A DNA stretch of 64,000 bases from Pigmentibacter ruber (lineage in GTDB: Bacteria; Bdellovibrionota_B; Oligoflexia; Silvanigrellales; Silvanigrellaceae), in assembly GCF_009792895.1 (NCBI RefSeq), contig NZ_WSSC01000001.1, positions 1 through 64,000 of the forward strand, read 5' to 3'. The translations under genes were made by a program, and so were the position numbers. The notes below the pieces were generated by a model. That model worked only from the letters and a program-made list of their open reading frames with translations. It was not told the DNA's origin and did not search any database. Below are positions 51,629 through 60,506 of the stretch, one piece after another; position 1 is the first letter of the stretch; each line of letters begins with the position of its first letter.

Positions 51629-53311
51629 ATGAATGATAAGGATATTTTAAAATCAATTGGAATAAATAAAGAAGAAACTGATACATATATTAAATATATT
51701 TTATATAATAAGAATGACAGAAATTTAATCAAATCAAAAGAATTATTAATAACAGCACATGGAAGTTATCATTCTGCAACAACGCAGTTTCGTGCTGATA
51801 AAAAAATATCATTTTATAGTAATCACGGCTACAATTTAGTTTCAGAAAGTGATTCTACTTTGCGAAGAATTACGCAAACTAGGGCAATTGCAAAAGAAAC
51901 TTATTTTCGAGACAATTATGTAGTAAATTATAATTTAAGTGATGTCTCTGATCATAAAGGATTTTATATAGATAAATACTATGATAGAAAAGATTTTATC
52001 AAATTAATAATGTTTGAATCTTATTTATATTCAGTAAGAAATATCTATGAAAGACAAAAAGTTGCAAATAGAATTCCTTCTGATCTTATCCTTTCTGCAT
52101 GTCCTGATATTCTAATGGTGAAGTCAAATACAAACTTACTTCAGGTTGTTTTTGATCCAAAAAATGCAGACTACGAAAAAATATTTTGTAGTTTTTGTCG
52201 TGGAAGTGGTTCAGGAAGTCCTTCTATGCGAGCTACAAACATTCCTAAATATCTTAGCGATCATGAAGTTCATAGAATAGAGTACTCTGTAAAAAGTGAA
52301 ATACAAAATCGTGGGATTGCAGGTGAGCGACCTAGAGGTGTACATGCTGCTCCCGTTGTACCATTAGCCACTACAATTCCAGTAACAACAGCTACAGGAA
52401 GCGGAGTTTCTGCAAGTCGTGCAGGAGGAGTTTCTGCTGCACCTGTAATAGGGCGAAGTGCACCAGCGACTCCAATAATTGAACCTGCAAAAAGAGCAAG
52501 AGACTTTAGAAATAGGGATTTTAGCCATCAAACGTTAAATGGCAGTGATCTTTCCAATGCCGATTTAAGTGGAGCAAATTTTAATCATGCTATTTTAAGA
52601 AATGTAAATTTGAGTGGTTCTGTATTAAGTTGGGCAAAATTTGATCAAACTATTTTTAATAAAACAAGTTTATGGAACTGCGATTTAGATAATACAAATT
52701 TTGATAATGCAAGATTTTATTATGAAAATATGACAATAAATGAAATAATAAATAATTCGGATCCAATTAGTTTAGCAGCAAAAGCACAAAAATGGTCAAC
52801 AATAGAATATTTACCATTAGGTGATTCAAAAAGATTAGGATTTAATGTTATGATTCCTACAATCTTTAAATTAGAAGACATTAGAGAACCTGGTTTATAT
52901 CGTTTTGTTATTCTACCAAATGGTGAAATTAGAATTGGCTATGAAGATAATAGGAAAAATGAAATACAAATTTGGCGAGATAGATTTGGCAGAGAAGTAG
53001 AAAGAAGAAATATAGTAACAAATTTTACACAAAATGGTAAAACCGAGATTTGTTCGCATGGAGGCCTTTGTGATTATCAAAAGACTATTGCTGCTGGAGT
53101 AATTAATATAGGAAGCTATTTTGGAAGAAATTATATAATTTCTATAACAAATCAGTCAGGTCATTATAAACCTAATAAGGAATCTTTATTTATTGCTGGA
53201 ATAATAATTCAAAAAAAATATCCAAGTTTAATTAATAGAACGAGAATAGAAGCAATGAGTTCTGATCATTGGGGAAGATCTTTTTTAGAACATGTAGGAA
53301 CTATCAATTAA
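51629..53311 (+). CDS. Large protein with Stv-like N-terminus and pentapeptide repeats
   Basis: A 560-residue protein with no signal peptide. Residues about 38-230 contain LLITAHGSYHSATTQF, NHGYNL and LSACPDILMVK, a pattern I associate with the putative adhesin 'Stv' domain of bacterial effector-like proteins. An Ala/Val/Pro/Ser-rich linker (about 230-290) leads to a short pentapeptide-repeat block (FRNRDF, LNGSDLSNADLSGANF, about 293-360). The final 200 residues are unassigned and contain CSHGGLCDY. The modular build, linker and lack of Sec signal suit a secreted effector or toxin. AGGAAAA precedes the ATG. It stands alone. Confidence 0.65.
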   Translation: MNDKDILKSIGINKEETDTYIKYILYNKNDRNLIKSKELLITAHGSYHSATTQFRADKKISFYSNHGYNLVSESDSTLRRITQTRAIAKETYFRDNYVVNYNLSDVSDHKGFYIDKYYDRKDFIKLIMFESYLYSVRNIYERQKVANRIPSDLILSACPDILMVKSNTNLLQVVFDPKNADYEKIFCSFCRGSGSGSPSMRATNIPKYLSDHEVHRIEYSVKSEIQNRGIAGERPRGVHAAPVVPLATTIPVTTATGSGVSASRAGGVSAAPVIGRSAPATPIIEPAKRARDFRNRDFSHQTLNGSDLSNADLSGANFNHAILRNVNLSGSVLSWAKFDQTIFNKTSLWNCDLDNTNFDNARFYYENMTINEIINNSDPISLAAKAQKWSTIEYLPLGDSKRLGFNVMIPTIFKLEDIREPGLYRFVILPNGEIRIGYEDNRKNEIQIWRDRFGREVERRNIVTNFTQNGKTEICSHGGLCDYQKTIAAGVINIGSYFGRNYIISITNQSGHYKPNKESLFIAGIIIQKKYPSLINRTRIEAMSSDHWGRSFLEHVGTIN

Positions 53312-53334
53312 AGATATAATATAACTTAATTTAT

Positions 53335-54474
53335 TTATAATATTTCTATTGCAATTGCTGAAATATCATCCTCTAAAATCTTTGAGTCAAGCATATTTAA
53401 AACCTCATTTTTAACATTTTGCATGACATCATTAATATTTAAATAAGCTACAGAAAAATGTTTTTTTAATATTTCTTTAATTTTTTTTGTACCTATTTGC
53501 TCCCCTTTTGAGAGACCTTCGATAAGTCCATCAGTATAAGCAAATATTACATCACCACTTTGAATACCTTTTAATTGTCCTTTGAAAAAAAGATCCTTCT
53601 CACTTCCAAGAATTTTTCCTGAATTTGGTAAAGCTTCTATTGTCAGAGGAATATTGTTTTGCAAATTACTTCTTTTTATGACAAACGGAAAGTTATGTGC
53701 AGCAGAATAGGTATAAACATTCATTTCATCTTTCGAAATAACTAATGAAAGCATAGTCATCATAAATGATTGTTTACTCATTTTAAGAAGAGTTTCATTA
53801 AAATCTTTTAAAATGACAGTTGGTGAATCGAATTTTTTATTTTCATTAATAGCTAACATGCAATGTTTTTCAAATATTCCAGAAATTACTGCAGTGAGAA
53901 GAGCAGGTGCAAATCCATGTCCAGTGATATCGCCAATGTAAATATTAGCTGTTCTGTCTTCTAAAAAGAAATTAAACCAATCTCCCCCTACGTGTAGTGC
54001 TGACTTATAAAATGAGGCAATTGAAAAATGTGCATTGTGAACTGGGCTTGTTGGCAGTAAAGACTTTTGAATTGTTGTAGCCATTCCAAGTGCTTCTAAT
54101 TCAATTTTTTCTTTTAGAAGCTCATTTTCGTTTTGCATTTTTGAAAATGCTTTCATGATATATTCTTGTTCTTTTACTCTAAGTAAATTTATTCCATAAA
54201 TTAATATTTCATTTGACTTTATTTTGTTTATAAAAAATTCAAATGGGATATTTTTTCTTTTATTTAAAACCCATTCGTACTCAAATTTGCTTAAATTTTC
54301 ATTAATAAATTTTAAAATATCAATTTTATGAAATATTTTATGAATTTCTTTGCTTTCTTGTTGATTTCCAACATCGAATGCTAAATTTGATATTTTCAAT
54401 TTATTTTTTTTCATATCAAAAATAGCTATAGGAAAGTCAAAATTGTTAGAAAATTTTTTGATATTTTGAAACAT
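53335..54474 (-). CDS. PPM-type (SpoIIE/RsbU-like) protein phosphatase
   Basis: A 379-residue protein. The N-terminal 130 residues form a possible PAS-like sensor plus a coiled coil (EYIMKAFSKMQNENELLKEK). The C-terminal part is a SpoIIE-type serine phosphatase: LLPTSPVH, HVGGDWFNFF (metal Asp), YIGDITGHG (metal Asp/Gly), YTDGLIEG and EDDISAIAIEIL (metal Asp). Such enzymes free a sigma factor or anti-sigma antagonist by dephosphorylation. No STAS or anti-sigma gene is adjacent. Confidence 0.88.
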   Translation of the reverse strand: MFQNIKKFSNNFDFPIAIFDMKKNKLKISNLAFDVGNQQESKEIHKIFHKIDILKFINENLSKFEYEWVLNKRKNIPFEFFINKIKSNEILIYGINLLRVKEQEYIMKAFSKMQNENELLKEKIELEALGMATTIQKSLLPTSPVHNAHFSIASFYKSALHVGGDWFNFFLEDRTANIYIGDITGHGFAPALLTAVISGIFEKHCMLAINENKKFDSPTVILKDFNETLLKMSKQSFMMTMLSLVISKDEMNVYTYSAAHNFPFVIKRSNLQNNIPLTIEALPNSGKILGSEKDLFFKGQLKGIQSGDVIFAYTDGLIEGLSKGEQIGTKKIKEILKKHFSVAYLNINDVMQNVKNEVLNMLDSKILEDDISAIAIEIL

Positions 54475-54592
54475 TTTTTAACCTTAAGTCAAAGTAATTT
54501 ACTTTTTAGTTTATCTTCTATAAATATAGTATATTTTTTTAAGATAGATTTTACTATGGTATTTATGTGTCAAAATTAAGTCAATTTATTAG

Positions 54593-55534
54593 TTATAATT
54601 TGTTTATAATATAGCGCGAAAGCATAATATCTTGAGCAGCAAGTCCAGTTAAATCTATCACGGAGTAACTTTCACTACTAATATAAGCTTCATTTTTAGA
54701 AAAAATATCGCCTAATTCTAAAATATTATCTTGAATTTTTGGATATAGTTTGACTGCATGACTTAATTCACCATACTGTAAACATTGATGTGAAGAGTCA
54801 ACAAATATGTTTTTTGCTTGCAAAAGTACTGATGGGCAAAGTTCTTGCTTAATTCCATCATCAGCACCTAAAGCAATTATTAGGGTACCAGGAATAATAT
54901 TGTCACGAAATAAATAAGGAACTTTAGCGCTCGTAGTACATATAATCAGTTTATTATTCATTAATACATTATTTGCATTTGCAGTTAAGTTTACAGTATA
55001 TCCTAAGTCATTAAATTTTTCATAACTCTTTTCTAGATTAGAATAATTTCTGCCATAAATAAATAAATTTTTTAGACAAGGAAAAATAAATTTTAGATAT
55101 TTTGCATTTAAATAAGCTTGTATTCCGCAGCCCATAATACCAACACTTTGAATTTCCTTATCTCCAAAAAATTGAGCACAAAGAGAAGCTGATAAAGCGG
55201 TTCTTGTATCTGTGATAAAACCATTATCATTAAATAAAATTTCTGGAATTCCTGTAGTTGTATTTAATGCAATAATTACACCTTGGCTTGGAGATATATT
55301 TTTTAAGTAATTTTCAGGAAAACCTGCTGCAATCTTAATATAATAATATTTATCATCTTTTAAATAACCTGATTTAATATGAATATCAGCATTTTTCTCA
55401 GGAAAATGAGTTTGAGTAATTGGTGCACAAATAATTTTTTTTTCAGAATAATAAATAAATGATTTTTTAAGTTCTGAAAGTACTTCGTTGATATTAATAT
55501 TTTCTTTGATTTCTTCTAGTGTTATAACTTTCAT
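54593..55534 (-). CDS. Ornithine cyclodeaminase / mu-crystallin family protein
   Basis: A protein of about 313 residues. It shows the family's NAD-binding glycine loop (GIMGCGIQAYLNAKYL), TDTRTALSASLCAQFF, and GADDGIKQELCP. Members deaminate ornithine to proline, or act as alanine, 2,3-diaminopropionate or imine dehydrogenases. I choose the ATG at 55534; a TTG at 55561 would overlap the aminotransferase gene. The aminotransferase lies directly upstream (15 bases before this ATG), so the two form a small amino-acid pathway. Confidence 0.85.
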   Translation of the reverse strand: MKVITLEEIKENININEVLSELKKSFIYYSEKKIICAPITQTHFPEKNADIHIKSGYLKDDKYYYIKIAAGFPENYLKNISPSQGVIIALNTTTGIPEILFNDNGFITDTRTALSASLCAQFFGDKEIQSVGIMGCGIQAYLNAKYLKFIFPCLKNLFIYGRNYSNLEKSYEKFNDLGYTVNLTANANNVLMNNKLIICTTSAKVPYLFRDNIIPGTLIIALGADDGIKQELCPSVLLQAKNIFVDSSHQCLQYGELSHAVKLYPKIQDNILELGDIFSKNEAYISSESYSVIDLTGLAAQDIMLSRYIINKL

Positions 55535-55548
55535 AGTTAAATTTTTCT

Positions 55549-56673
55549 TTAAAAATTGCAATCACTAAGAAAAATATCAAATCTTTTTAATGCTTCTGGC
55601 ATATTTACTCTGCCAAATCCAACTCGAAAATGATTTTCATAGTGGTCAAAAACATCTCCTGGAAGCAGTTGAACTTTATGCTTCTGGCTGAATTGTTCGC
55701 AAAAATCATATGCAGAGGTATTTAGTTTTAATTTTGGATAAGCTATGCAACCGCCTTTAGGTTCAAACCATTCAAATATTTCATTTCTATTTAAGAAAAA
55801 ATTTCTTAGCAAATTTAAGTTTTTTTCTATAATTTTCTGATTTCTATTGTAAATAGTGGTTTCGTTTTGAAGAGCAATAATGGCTAAAATTTCGCTTGGC
55901 GCACCATTGCATATAGTTAAATAATGTTTAAATTGAGATACTTTTGTCATTAATGCATTGTCTTGAGATGCTAACCAACCAATTCTTAGACCAGGAAGGC
56001 CATAAGATTTAGAAAGAACGCCTAAGCTTATTCCTTTTTCATATTTACTCGCTAATGGAGGGAGCTGAGCAGATTTGGTAATTTCTAACCCCCTATATAC
56101 TTCATCAGAGAAAATATAAAGATTATGTTTTCTTGCGATATCAACTAGAAAATTAAGTTCTGCATTTGATAAAATGTAGCCAGTAGGATTATGTGGAAAA
56201 TTAATTATTATTATTTTCGTATTTTTTTTGATTAGAGTTGGTAATATATCTAAATTAAAAGAACACATTCCATTAGAAAAGTCCATTGGTAATTCACTAA
56301 CTTCACAAAGATGTTTTGGTAAGTCTTTCAGTGATTGATAGCAAGGAGAGAAGACTATTGCATGATCATCCTTGTTTAGGATGTTAGTTAAAGCTGCATA
56401 TATAGCTTCTTCCGCCCCATTGAATGTACAAATATTTTCAAAGCTAGAAGGCAATTGATAGCGCTTATTAATTTCTTCTAGCAAGATAGGGTGTCCTTTA
56501 GGATGGGTATAAGACAAATTCAAGGAATCCCATAGTTGTTTTGTTTGGGGTGATGCTAAATTTAAGAGTTCTTGCATTTGATATGTTTCCATATCTGATC
56601 CTGAAAACATAATTTCGCAGTTAAATTCCCGCTCTGATAGATATTCTTCTAATTTAAAGATAGGTAATCTCAT
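55549..56673 (-). CDS. Class I/II PLP-dependent aminotransferase
   Basis: A fold-type I aminotransferase of about 374 residues. Motifs are NGAEEAIYAA (cofactor phosphate), NFPHNPTGYILS (Asn, substrate), IFSDEVYRGL (Asp, pyridine N), SKSYGLPGLRIGW (Schiff-base Lys) and a final Arg in FRVGFGR. The N-terminus carries MRLPIFKLEEYLSE. I use the ATG at 56673; the upstream TTG at 56706 adds residues outside the fold. With the cyclodeaminase-like partner it could make or degrade a non-protein amino acid. Confidence 0.87.
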   Translation of the reverse strand: MRLPIFKLEEYLSEREFNCEIMFSGSDMETYQMQELLNLASPQTKQLWDSLNLSYTHPKGHPILLEEINKRYQLPSSFENICTFNGAEEAIYAALTNILNKDDHAIVFSPCYQSLKDLPKHLCEVSELPMDFSNGMCSFNLDILPTLIKKNTKIIIINFPHNPTGYILSNAELNFLVDIARKHNLYIFSDEVYRGLEITKSAQLPPLASKYEKGISLGVLSKSYGLPGLRIGWLASQDNALMTKVSQFKHYLTICNGAPSEILAIIALQNETTIYNRNQKIIEKNLNLLRNFFLNRNEIFEWFEPKGGCIAYPKLKLNTSAYDFCEQFSQKHKVQLLPGDVFDHYENHFRVGFGRVNMPEALKRFDIFLSDCNF

Positions 56674-56821
56674 AATATTATAGCCTTTTTGTAGTTCAAT
56701 GCTCAAAGAAGAACATATTTAGACAAAAATATATAATTTATATTTTTTTGTCAATTTAAATTTATCTTGCTAATATAATGAATTTATTTGATTTACAAAA
56801 AAACTAACTTTAAACTCAAAA

Positions 56822-57155
56822 ATGAGTTTTTCTAATTATGAATTATCGTTCTTTAAGAGGGTTGCCCAAAGATTGCTTTTTAATTTTTTAATTACTACTG
56901 GGTAATCTTTTTGATTCTAAAAACGGTCTTAAAACTCTTAAAACAGGTGAAGAAAACTATTCTGCTAGTTATAATATAAATTTTGATTGGTATGTAAGTG
57001 CAAATCCTTTTTCTAGCAACCAAATTTTTCATATACATAGTGATGTCAAATCTATTTTTACATCTGGTGTAAGAGATAATAGTTATGCTGATGAATACTG
57101 CGCAAAAGAGATTATAAATTCTATTAAAAATATAAATGGGATGTCAATTAATTAA
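56822..57155 (+). pseudogene. Frameshifted remnant of a small gene
   Basis: A 27-codon frame (ATG 56822 to TAA 56905) is followed in another frame by an 87-codon open stretch (56892-57155) with natural composition (NFDWYVSANPFSSNQIFHIH, DNSYADEYCAKEI) but no start codon or ribosome binding site. It reads like the two parts of one frameshifted gene, or the tail of a lost one. The rest of the 56674-57170 spacer is AT-rich with no gene. I do not recognise the family. Confidence 0.4.
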
Positions 57156-57170
57156 AATATAGAAAAAAGC

Positions 57171-57353
57171 TTATCTACTAGTTTGTTTTTCATCCTTTTT
57201 TTCTTTATCTTTTGGATCTACTTTCGGTTTTCTAGCTTCTACTTCTTGCTGGACATTACTAGGTGATGTTGCAAAAAAAGCATCTGGTGGAGCTTTAAAA
57301 CCGCAAGCCTGAAGTAAAAATACTGTGCTTAGAATTATTTTTAAATTTTTCAT
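57171..57353 (-). CDS. Small LptM-like lipoprotein
   Basis: A 60-residue protein with a lipoprotein signal (LLQAC lipobox, lipidated Cys17) followed by CGFKAPPDAFF and a charged, Pro/Lys-rich tail. The C-G-x-K/R-x-P start after the lipid cysteine is that of LptM/YifL-type small lipoproteins that help LptD assembly. The ATG overlaps the enoyl-CoA hydratase stop by 4 bases. The family call rests on the short motif only. Confidence 0.6.
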   Translation of the reverse strand: MKNLKIILSTVFLLQACGFKAPPDAFFATSPSNVQQEVEARKPKVDPKDKEKKDEKQTSR

Positions 57354-58171
57354 TTTCTTTTTTTTCTATTTTTCAGAAATAAATTTATTTTATTTTTATG
57401 ATCTTCTTGCAGGAAATGTTTACTAAAAAATTCTTTGTCATATTCTTCTAAAGCATCGTAATTAAAAATATTTTGTCTCTCAAATAAACCTTGCTTTAAA
57501 CTTATTGGACAATTTTGTAATTCTAAAGACCAATTTTTAATCTCGTTAAAACATGCTTTTTTAGAAGTAAATTCTTTATCTACTAACCCATTTTGCAATA
57601 ATTGTTTTTTATCCATCACAGTTTTTGTTATTAAATAAGCTGCAATTTTTCTTTGATTTAAATTAGGGCACAACTCTGCTAAACGTAACATTCCACCCCA
57701 ACCTGTGGGTAAACCAAACTGTGCTTGACTAAAATGCAGAGCATAAGATTTCCCTACTCCCCAACGAAAGTCAGTAGCTAAAGCTAATTCGGCACCTCCT
57801 CCATAAGCTGGGCCTGTTAAGACAGAAATGGATATTGCGTTTGTTTGATGCAGTAAGGAACAAAATTTATAAATGGCTGATGTGTATAAATTTCCATATT
57901 CAGAAGAAAATTTGGCTAGTTCAATTAAGTTCCCGCCACTTGAAAAAATACCCTTTACTTCTGATTTTAAAATAATAAGCTGGCAGGATTGTTCGGTGAT
58001 AAATTTTTCAAAATATGTTGTTCCTCCGCTTAGAGGTGAACAGATATCTTGCATTAATTTAGCCATTCTAAAGCTAATAGCATTTTTTGTTGAACTACTA
58101 TTTAAAGTAACAAAGCAAATGTTGCTATCAGAAGAAATAGAAAATTCTTTATCATCAACCAGCTTCTGCAT
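57350..58171 (-). CDS. Enoyl-CoA hydratase/isomerase (crotonase) family protein
   Basis: A 273-residue protein. The crotonase oxyanion-hole segments are readable: SSGGNLIELAK (first) and GPAYGGGAELALATDF (second), then HFSQAQFGLPTGWGGMLRL. It acts on an acyl-CoA ester. The two glutamates typical of hydratases are not obvious at both sites, so isomerase, hydrolase or decarboxylase activity is also possible. It is followed by the lipoprotein (4-base overlap) and preceded by the PspA-like gene (1-base gap). Confidence 0.82.
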   Translation of the reverse strand: MQKLVDDKEFSISSDSNICFVTLNSSSTKNAISFRMAKLMQDICSPLSGGTTYFEKFITEQSCQLIILKSEVKGIFSSGGNLIELAKFSSEYGNLYTSAIYKFCSLLHQTNAISISVLTGPAYGGGAELALATDFRWGVGKSYALHFSQAQFGLPTGWGGMLRLAELCPNLNQRKIAAYLITKTVMDKKQLLQNGLVDKEFTSKKACFNEIKNWSLELQNCPISLKQGLFERQNIFNYDALEEYDKEFFSKHFLQEDHKNKINLFLKNRKKRK

Positions 58172-58172
58172 A

Positions 58173-58985
58173 TTAAACTCCAGAGTTTACTTTTCTAGTT
58201 TCAACATCTATTGTTTGGTTAGAATTAGGATTTGGTAATGAAGCAAAAGGATCATTTTTGATATTTACTTTTCCACCAATAGCATCATCAAAGGCTGCTA
58301 AATGTTTTGAGCGAGAACCAGCCGCTTGTAATTCTTTGTCTAAATCTACTTTTTCAGCTCCTGTTAATTCAGTAGAAAGCTTTGCAACAGCTTTTGATTT
58401 TTGTCTTGCGTTTCTTATTGCTTCTAAGTTTTTTGAAGAAGAATCTACTGATAATCCTGTAAGTCTATCATTTAGTTCTTTAATTTTTTGTGAACTAATG
58501 ATATCAGCAACAGTTTCTGCTTCTTCTTTATTAAGAGAATCAATTTGGTTTTGTAATTCAATTAAGCGAACTTTATAACGCTCTATGGCTTGTTGTTGTT
58601 CATCAATTTCATTTTCTAGCTCTTTTATTCTACCCTCATTTTTATCTGATTTTTCTGCTAATTGAGCATAAGCAGTTTTATATCTTTCATCAGGGTTTTT
58701 CTTGTAAAGTTCAATTGCTCCAGCCATTTTTTGTTGCAATTCTTCACTTTCTTTAGAAATCTTCTTAACCTCTTCTGATTTCATTTCTCTTATACGAATT
58801 AATTCAGCTACAGCTTCTCGCATTTCTTGATAATCTTTGCTCCAATCTTCTTTTGTTTTACGAAATTGAGAGCGAATGGCATCGGCACTAGATGACACAA
58901 GTTTATCTGTTGCTCTTTCTGTTTTACCTTGTGCTAAACCAAAAATACTTGAAAAAAAACGTCCTAAGCTGTCAAAAAAACTCAT
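58173..58985 (-). CDS. PspA/IM30-like coiled-coil protein
   Basis: A 270-residue protein. An N-terminal amphipathic stretch (MSFFDSLGRFFSSIFGL) is followed by a long helical coiled coil with the spacing of PspA/Vipp1 (ESCRT-III-like) membrane-repair proteins, then a disordered Asn/Pro-rich tail. The best match is in overall build; no single diagnostic motif is present. AGGAG-like ATTTTGGAGG precedes the ATG. It heads the small envelope operon with the crotonase and lipoprotein genes. Confidence 0.6.
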   Translation of the reverse strand: MSFFDSLGRFFSSIFGLAQGKTERATDKLVSSSADAIRSQFRKTKEDWSKDYQEMREAVAELIRIREMKSEEVKKISKESEELQQKMAGAIELYKKNPDERYKTAYAQLAEKSDKNEGRIKELENEIDEQQQAIERYKVRLIELQNQIDSLNKEEAETVADIISSQKIKELNDRLTGLSVDSSSKNLEAIRNARQKSKAVAKLSTELTGAEKVDLDKELQAAGSRSKHLAAFDDAIGGKVNIKNDPFASLPNPNSNQTIDVETRKVNSGV

Positions 58986-59108
58986 AATTCCTCCAAAATA
59001 AATTAAAAAACAACTTTGCTTCCAAAAAGAAGCTAATGTGTTTAAATAAAATAATAGCAGCAGTTTTGTCTTCTGTTAAGATAATTACATCTATTGTTAA
59101 ATAATTCA

Positions 59109-59801
59109 TTATCCTTGTGTGTCATCTGGGGAAGAAAAACCAATATCAGAAGAATTTACAACTTTATTATCATTCTCACTCGAGTTTTCTTCAATAGCAC
59201 TTAAAGCTAAGGCAGCCTTTTTTTGGTCATCAATATTCATTTGCAAAGATCTTAAGCTAGGCAATTCATTTAAGCTGTTTAAACCAAATACTTCGAGGAA
59301 TTTTGCAGTAGTTCTAAATTCTAATGGATTACCGACTTCTTTTCTTGTTCCAGAAGCATAAATTAAATCTTTTTCTTTTAGAGTTTGCACGATTGATGAA
59401 CTGTCGACTTGGCGTAAAGCATTGATTTGAGCTCTGGTAATTGGTTGGCGATATGCAATAATTGCTAATGTTTCTAAAGCATTTTTACTTAAAGAACGAG
59501 CTTTTCCTGCATATTGTTTTTTTATTAAATTTAGGTGTTCATTTCTAGTTTTTATTTGATATTTATTATCCTTTTCATATATTTCAAAAGCGCGGTCTTC
59601 ATATTCAAATGCTAAAGCACGTATAGCCATTCGAATATCAGCTAATGAAACTTCTCCAATCCAATTACGGATTTCTCCTGCTTCAAGAGGAGTATCCGCA
59701 ACAAATAAAATTGCCTCTACTTTTGTCTTTAATTGATCAAAAGTAGATTTACTTAAATTATTTTCATTACTATTAATATTTAGTTCTGAGCTGTCTTCCA
59801 T
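59109..59801 (-). CDS. scpB: Segregation and condensation protein B
   Basis: A 230-residue winged-helix partner of ScpA in the Smc complex. ScpB hallmarks are VEAILFVADTPLEAGEI, ALAFEYEDRAFEI, LSKNALETLAIIAYRQPITRAQI and LIYASGTRKEVGNPLEFRTT. The first 24 and last 45 residues are acidic tails. scpA lies 42 kb away. The upstream gene (59815-60372) ends 13 bases before its ATG and is co-transcribed. Confidence 0.93.
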   Translation of the reverse strand: MEDSSELNINSNENNLSKSTFDQLKTKVEAILFVADTPLEAGEIRNWIGEVSLADIRMAIRALAFEYEDRAFEIYEKDNKYQIKTRNEHLNLIKKQYAGKARSLSKNALETLAIIAYRQPITRAQINALRQVDSSSIVQTLKEKDLIYASGTRKEVGNPLEFRTTAKFLEVFGLNSLNELPSLRSLQMNIDDQKKAALALSAIEENSSENDNKVVNSSDIGFSSPDDTQG

Positions 59802-59814
59802 AAAATCCTATATA

Positions 59815-60372
59815 TTAAATTTCTTTCTTATTTTTTTCTTTTTTACTGCTTATTTTTTTTTCAGGTTGTTCTTGTATTACTTGTGCATCAATTATATTTT
59901 TTTCAGAAATTCTTTTTTTTGCATCATTTATTAATGTTTGAGCTATATTTTTTCTAAAATTCATAAAGGATTCAATATTTGTCGGTGCATTATGAACAAC
60001 AACTGAGTTTACATATTTAACAATTGGTACAATATTTTTACCATTGTTATGTTCAACCAACATACTCATTATTTCTGTACGAATTTCATTTGTGATATTT
60101 TCTTCTGGTTGTCCTTCAAGTATTTTATTTACTAGCTTTGAAATATTTTTTTCTATTTCAATATTCGTCTTATGACCAACGTCATTTACTTTTCCAAGTA
60201 AAAATTGAATTTCTTCTTTTGAAAAAGAACGTGCTTGATGAACAGCTTTTTTTGCCATTCCAAGCATGGCACTTGGGTTTAAATTTTCTTGATTCTTTTT
60301 TAGAGTTTCAACAATTTTTTCAGAGTTTATATTTTTTAAATTTTGCAAGAAGGAATTGATTTTGCTGTCCAT
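59815..60372 (-). CDS. Hypothetical protein co-transcribed with scpB
   Basis: About 185 residues, mostly helical and charged, with a Lys/Glu-rich C-terminus; no recognised domain or export signal. The ATG at 60372 follows AAAGGAAA and begins MDSKINSF; the longer frame to 60471 lacks a ribosome binding site. It ends 13 bases before scpB. A chromosome-related role is possible only by position. Confidence 0.6.
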   Translation of the reverse strand: MDSKINSFLQNLKNINSEKIVETLKKNQENLNPSAMLGMAKKAVHQARSFSKEEIQFLLGKVNDVGHKTNIEIEKNISKLVNKILEGQPEENITNEIRTEIMSMLVEHNNGKNIVPIVKYVNSVVVHNAPTNIESFMNFRKNIAQTLINDAKKRISEKNIIDAQVIQEQPEKKISSKKEKNKKEI

Positions 60373-60506
60373 TGCTATTTCCTTTAAAATATAAGAATAG
60401 TTGAGTTGTACCTCACCTTTTATGGTAAACCGCTCTATCACATGAGAAACAAAACCTCTAACGTTCCTCAATTGTTAAATACTCTAAATCAATAAAAGAA
60501 ATAATT

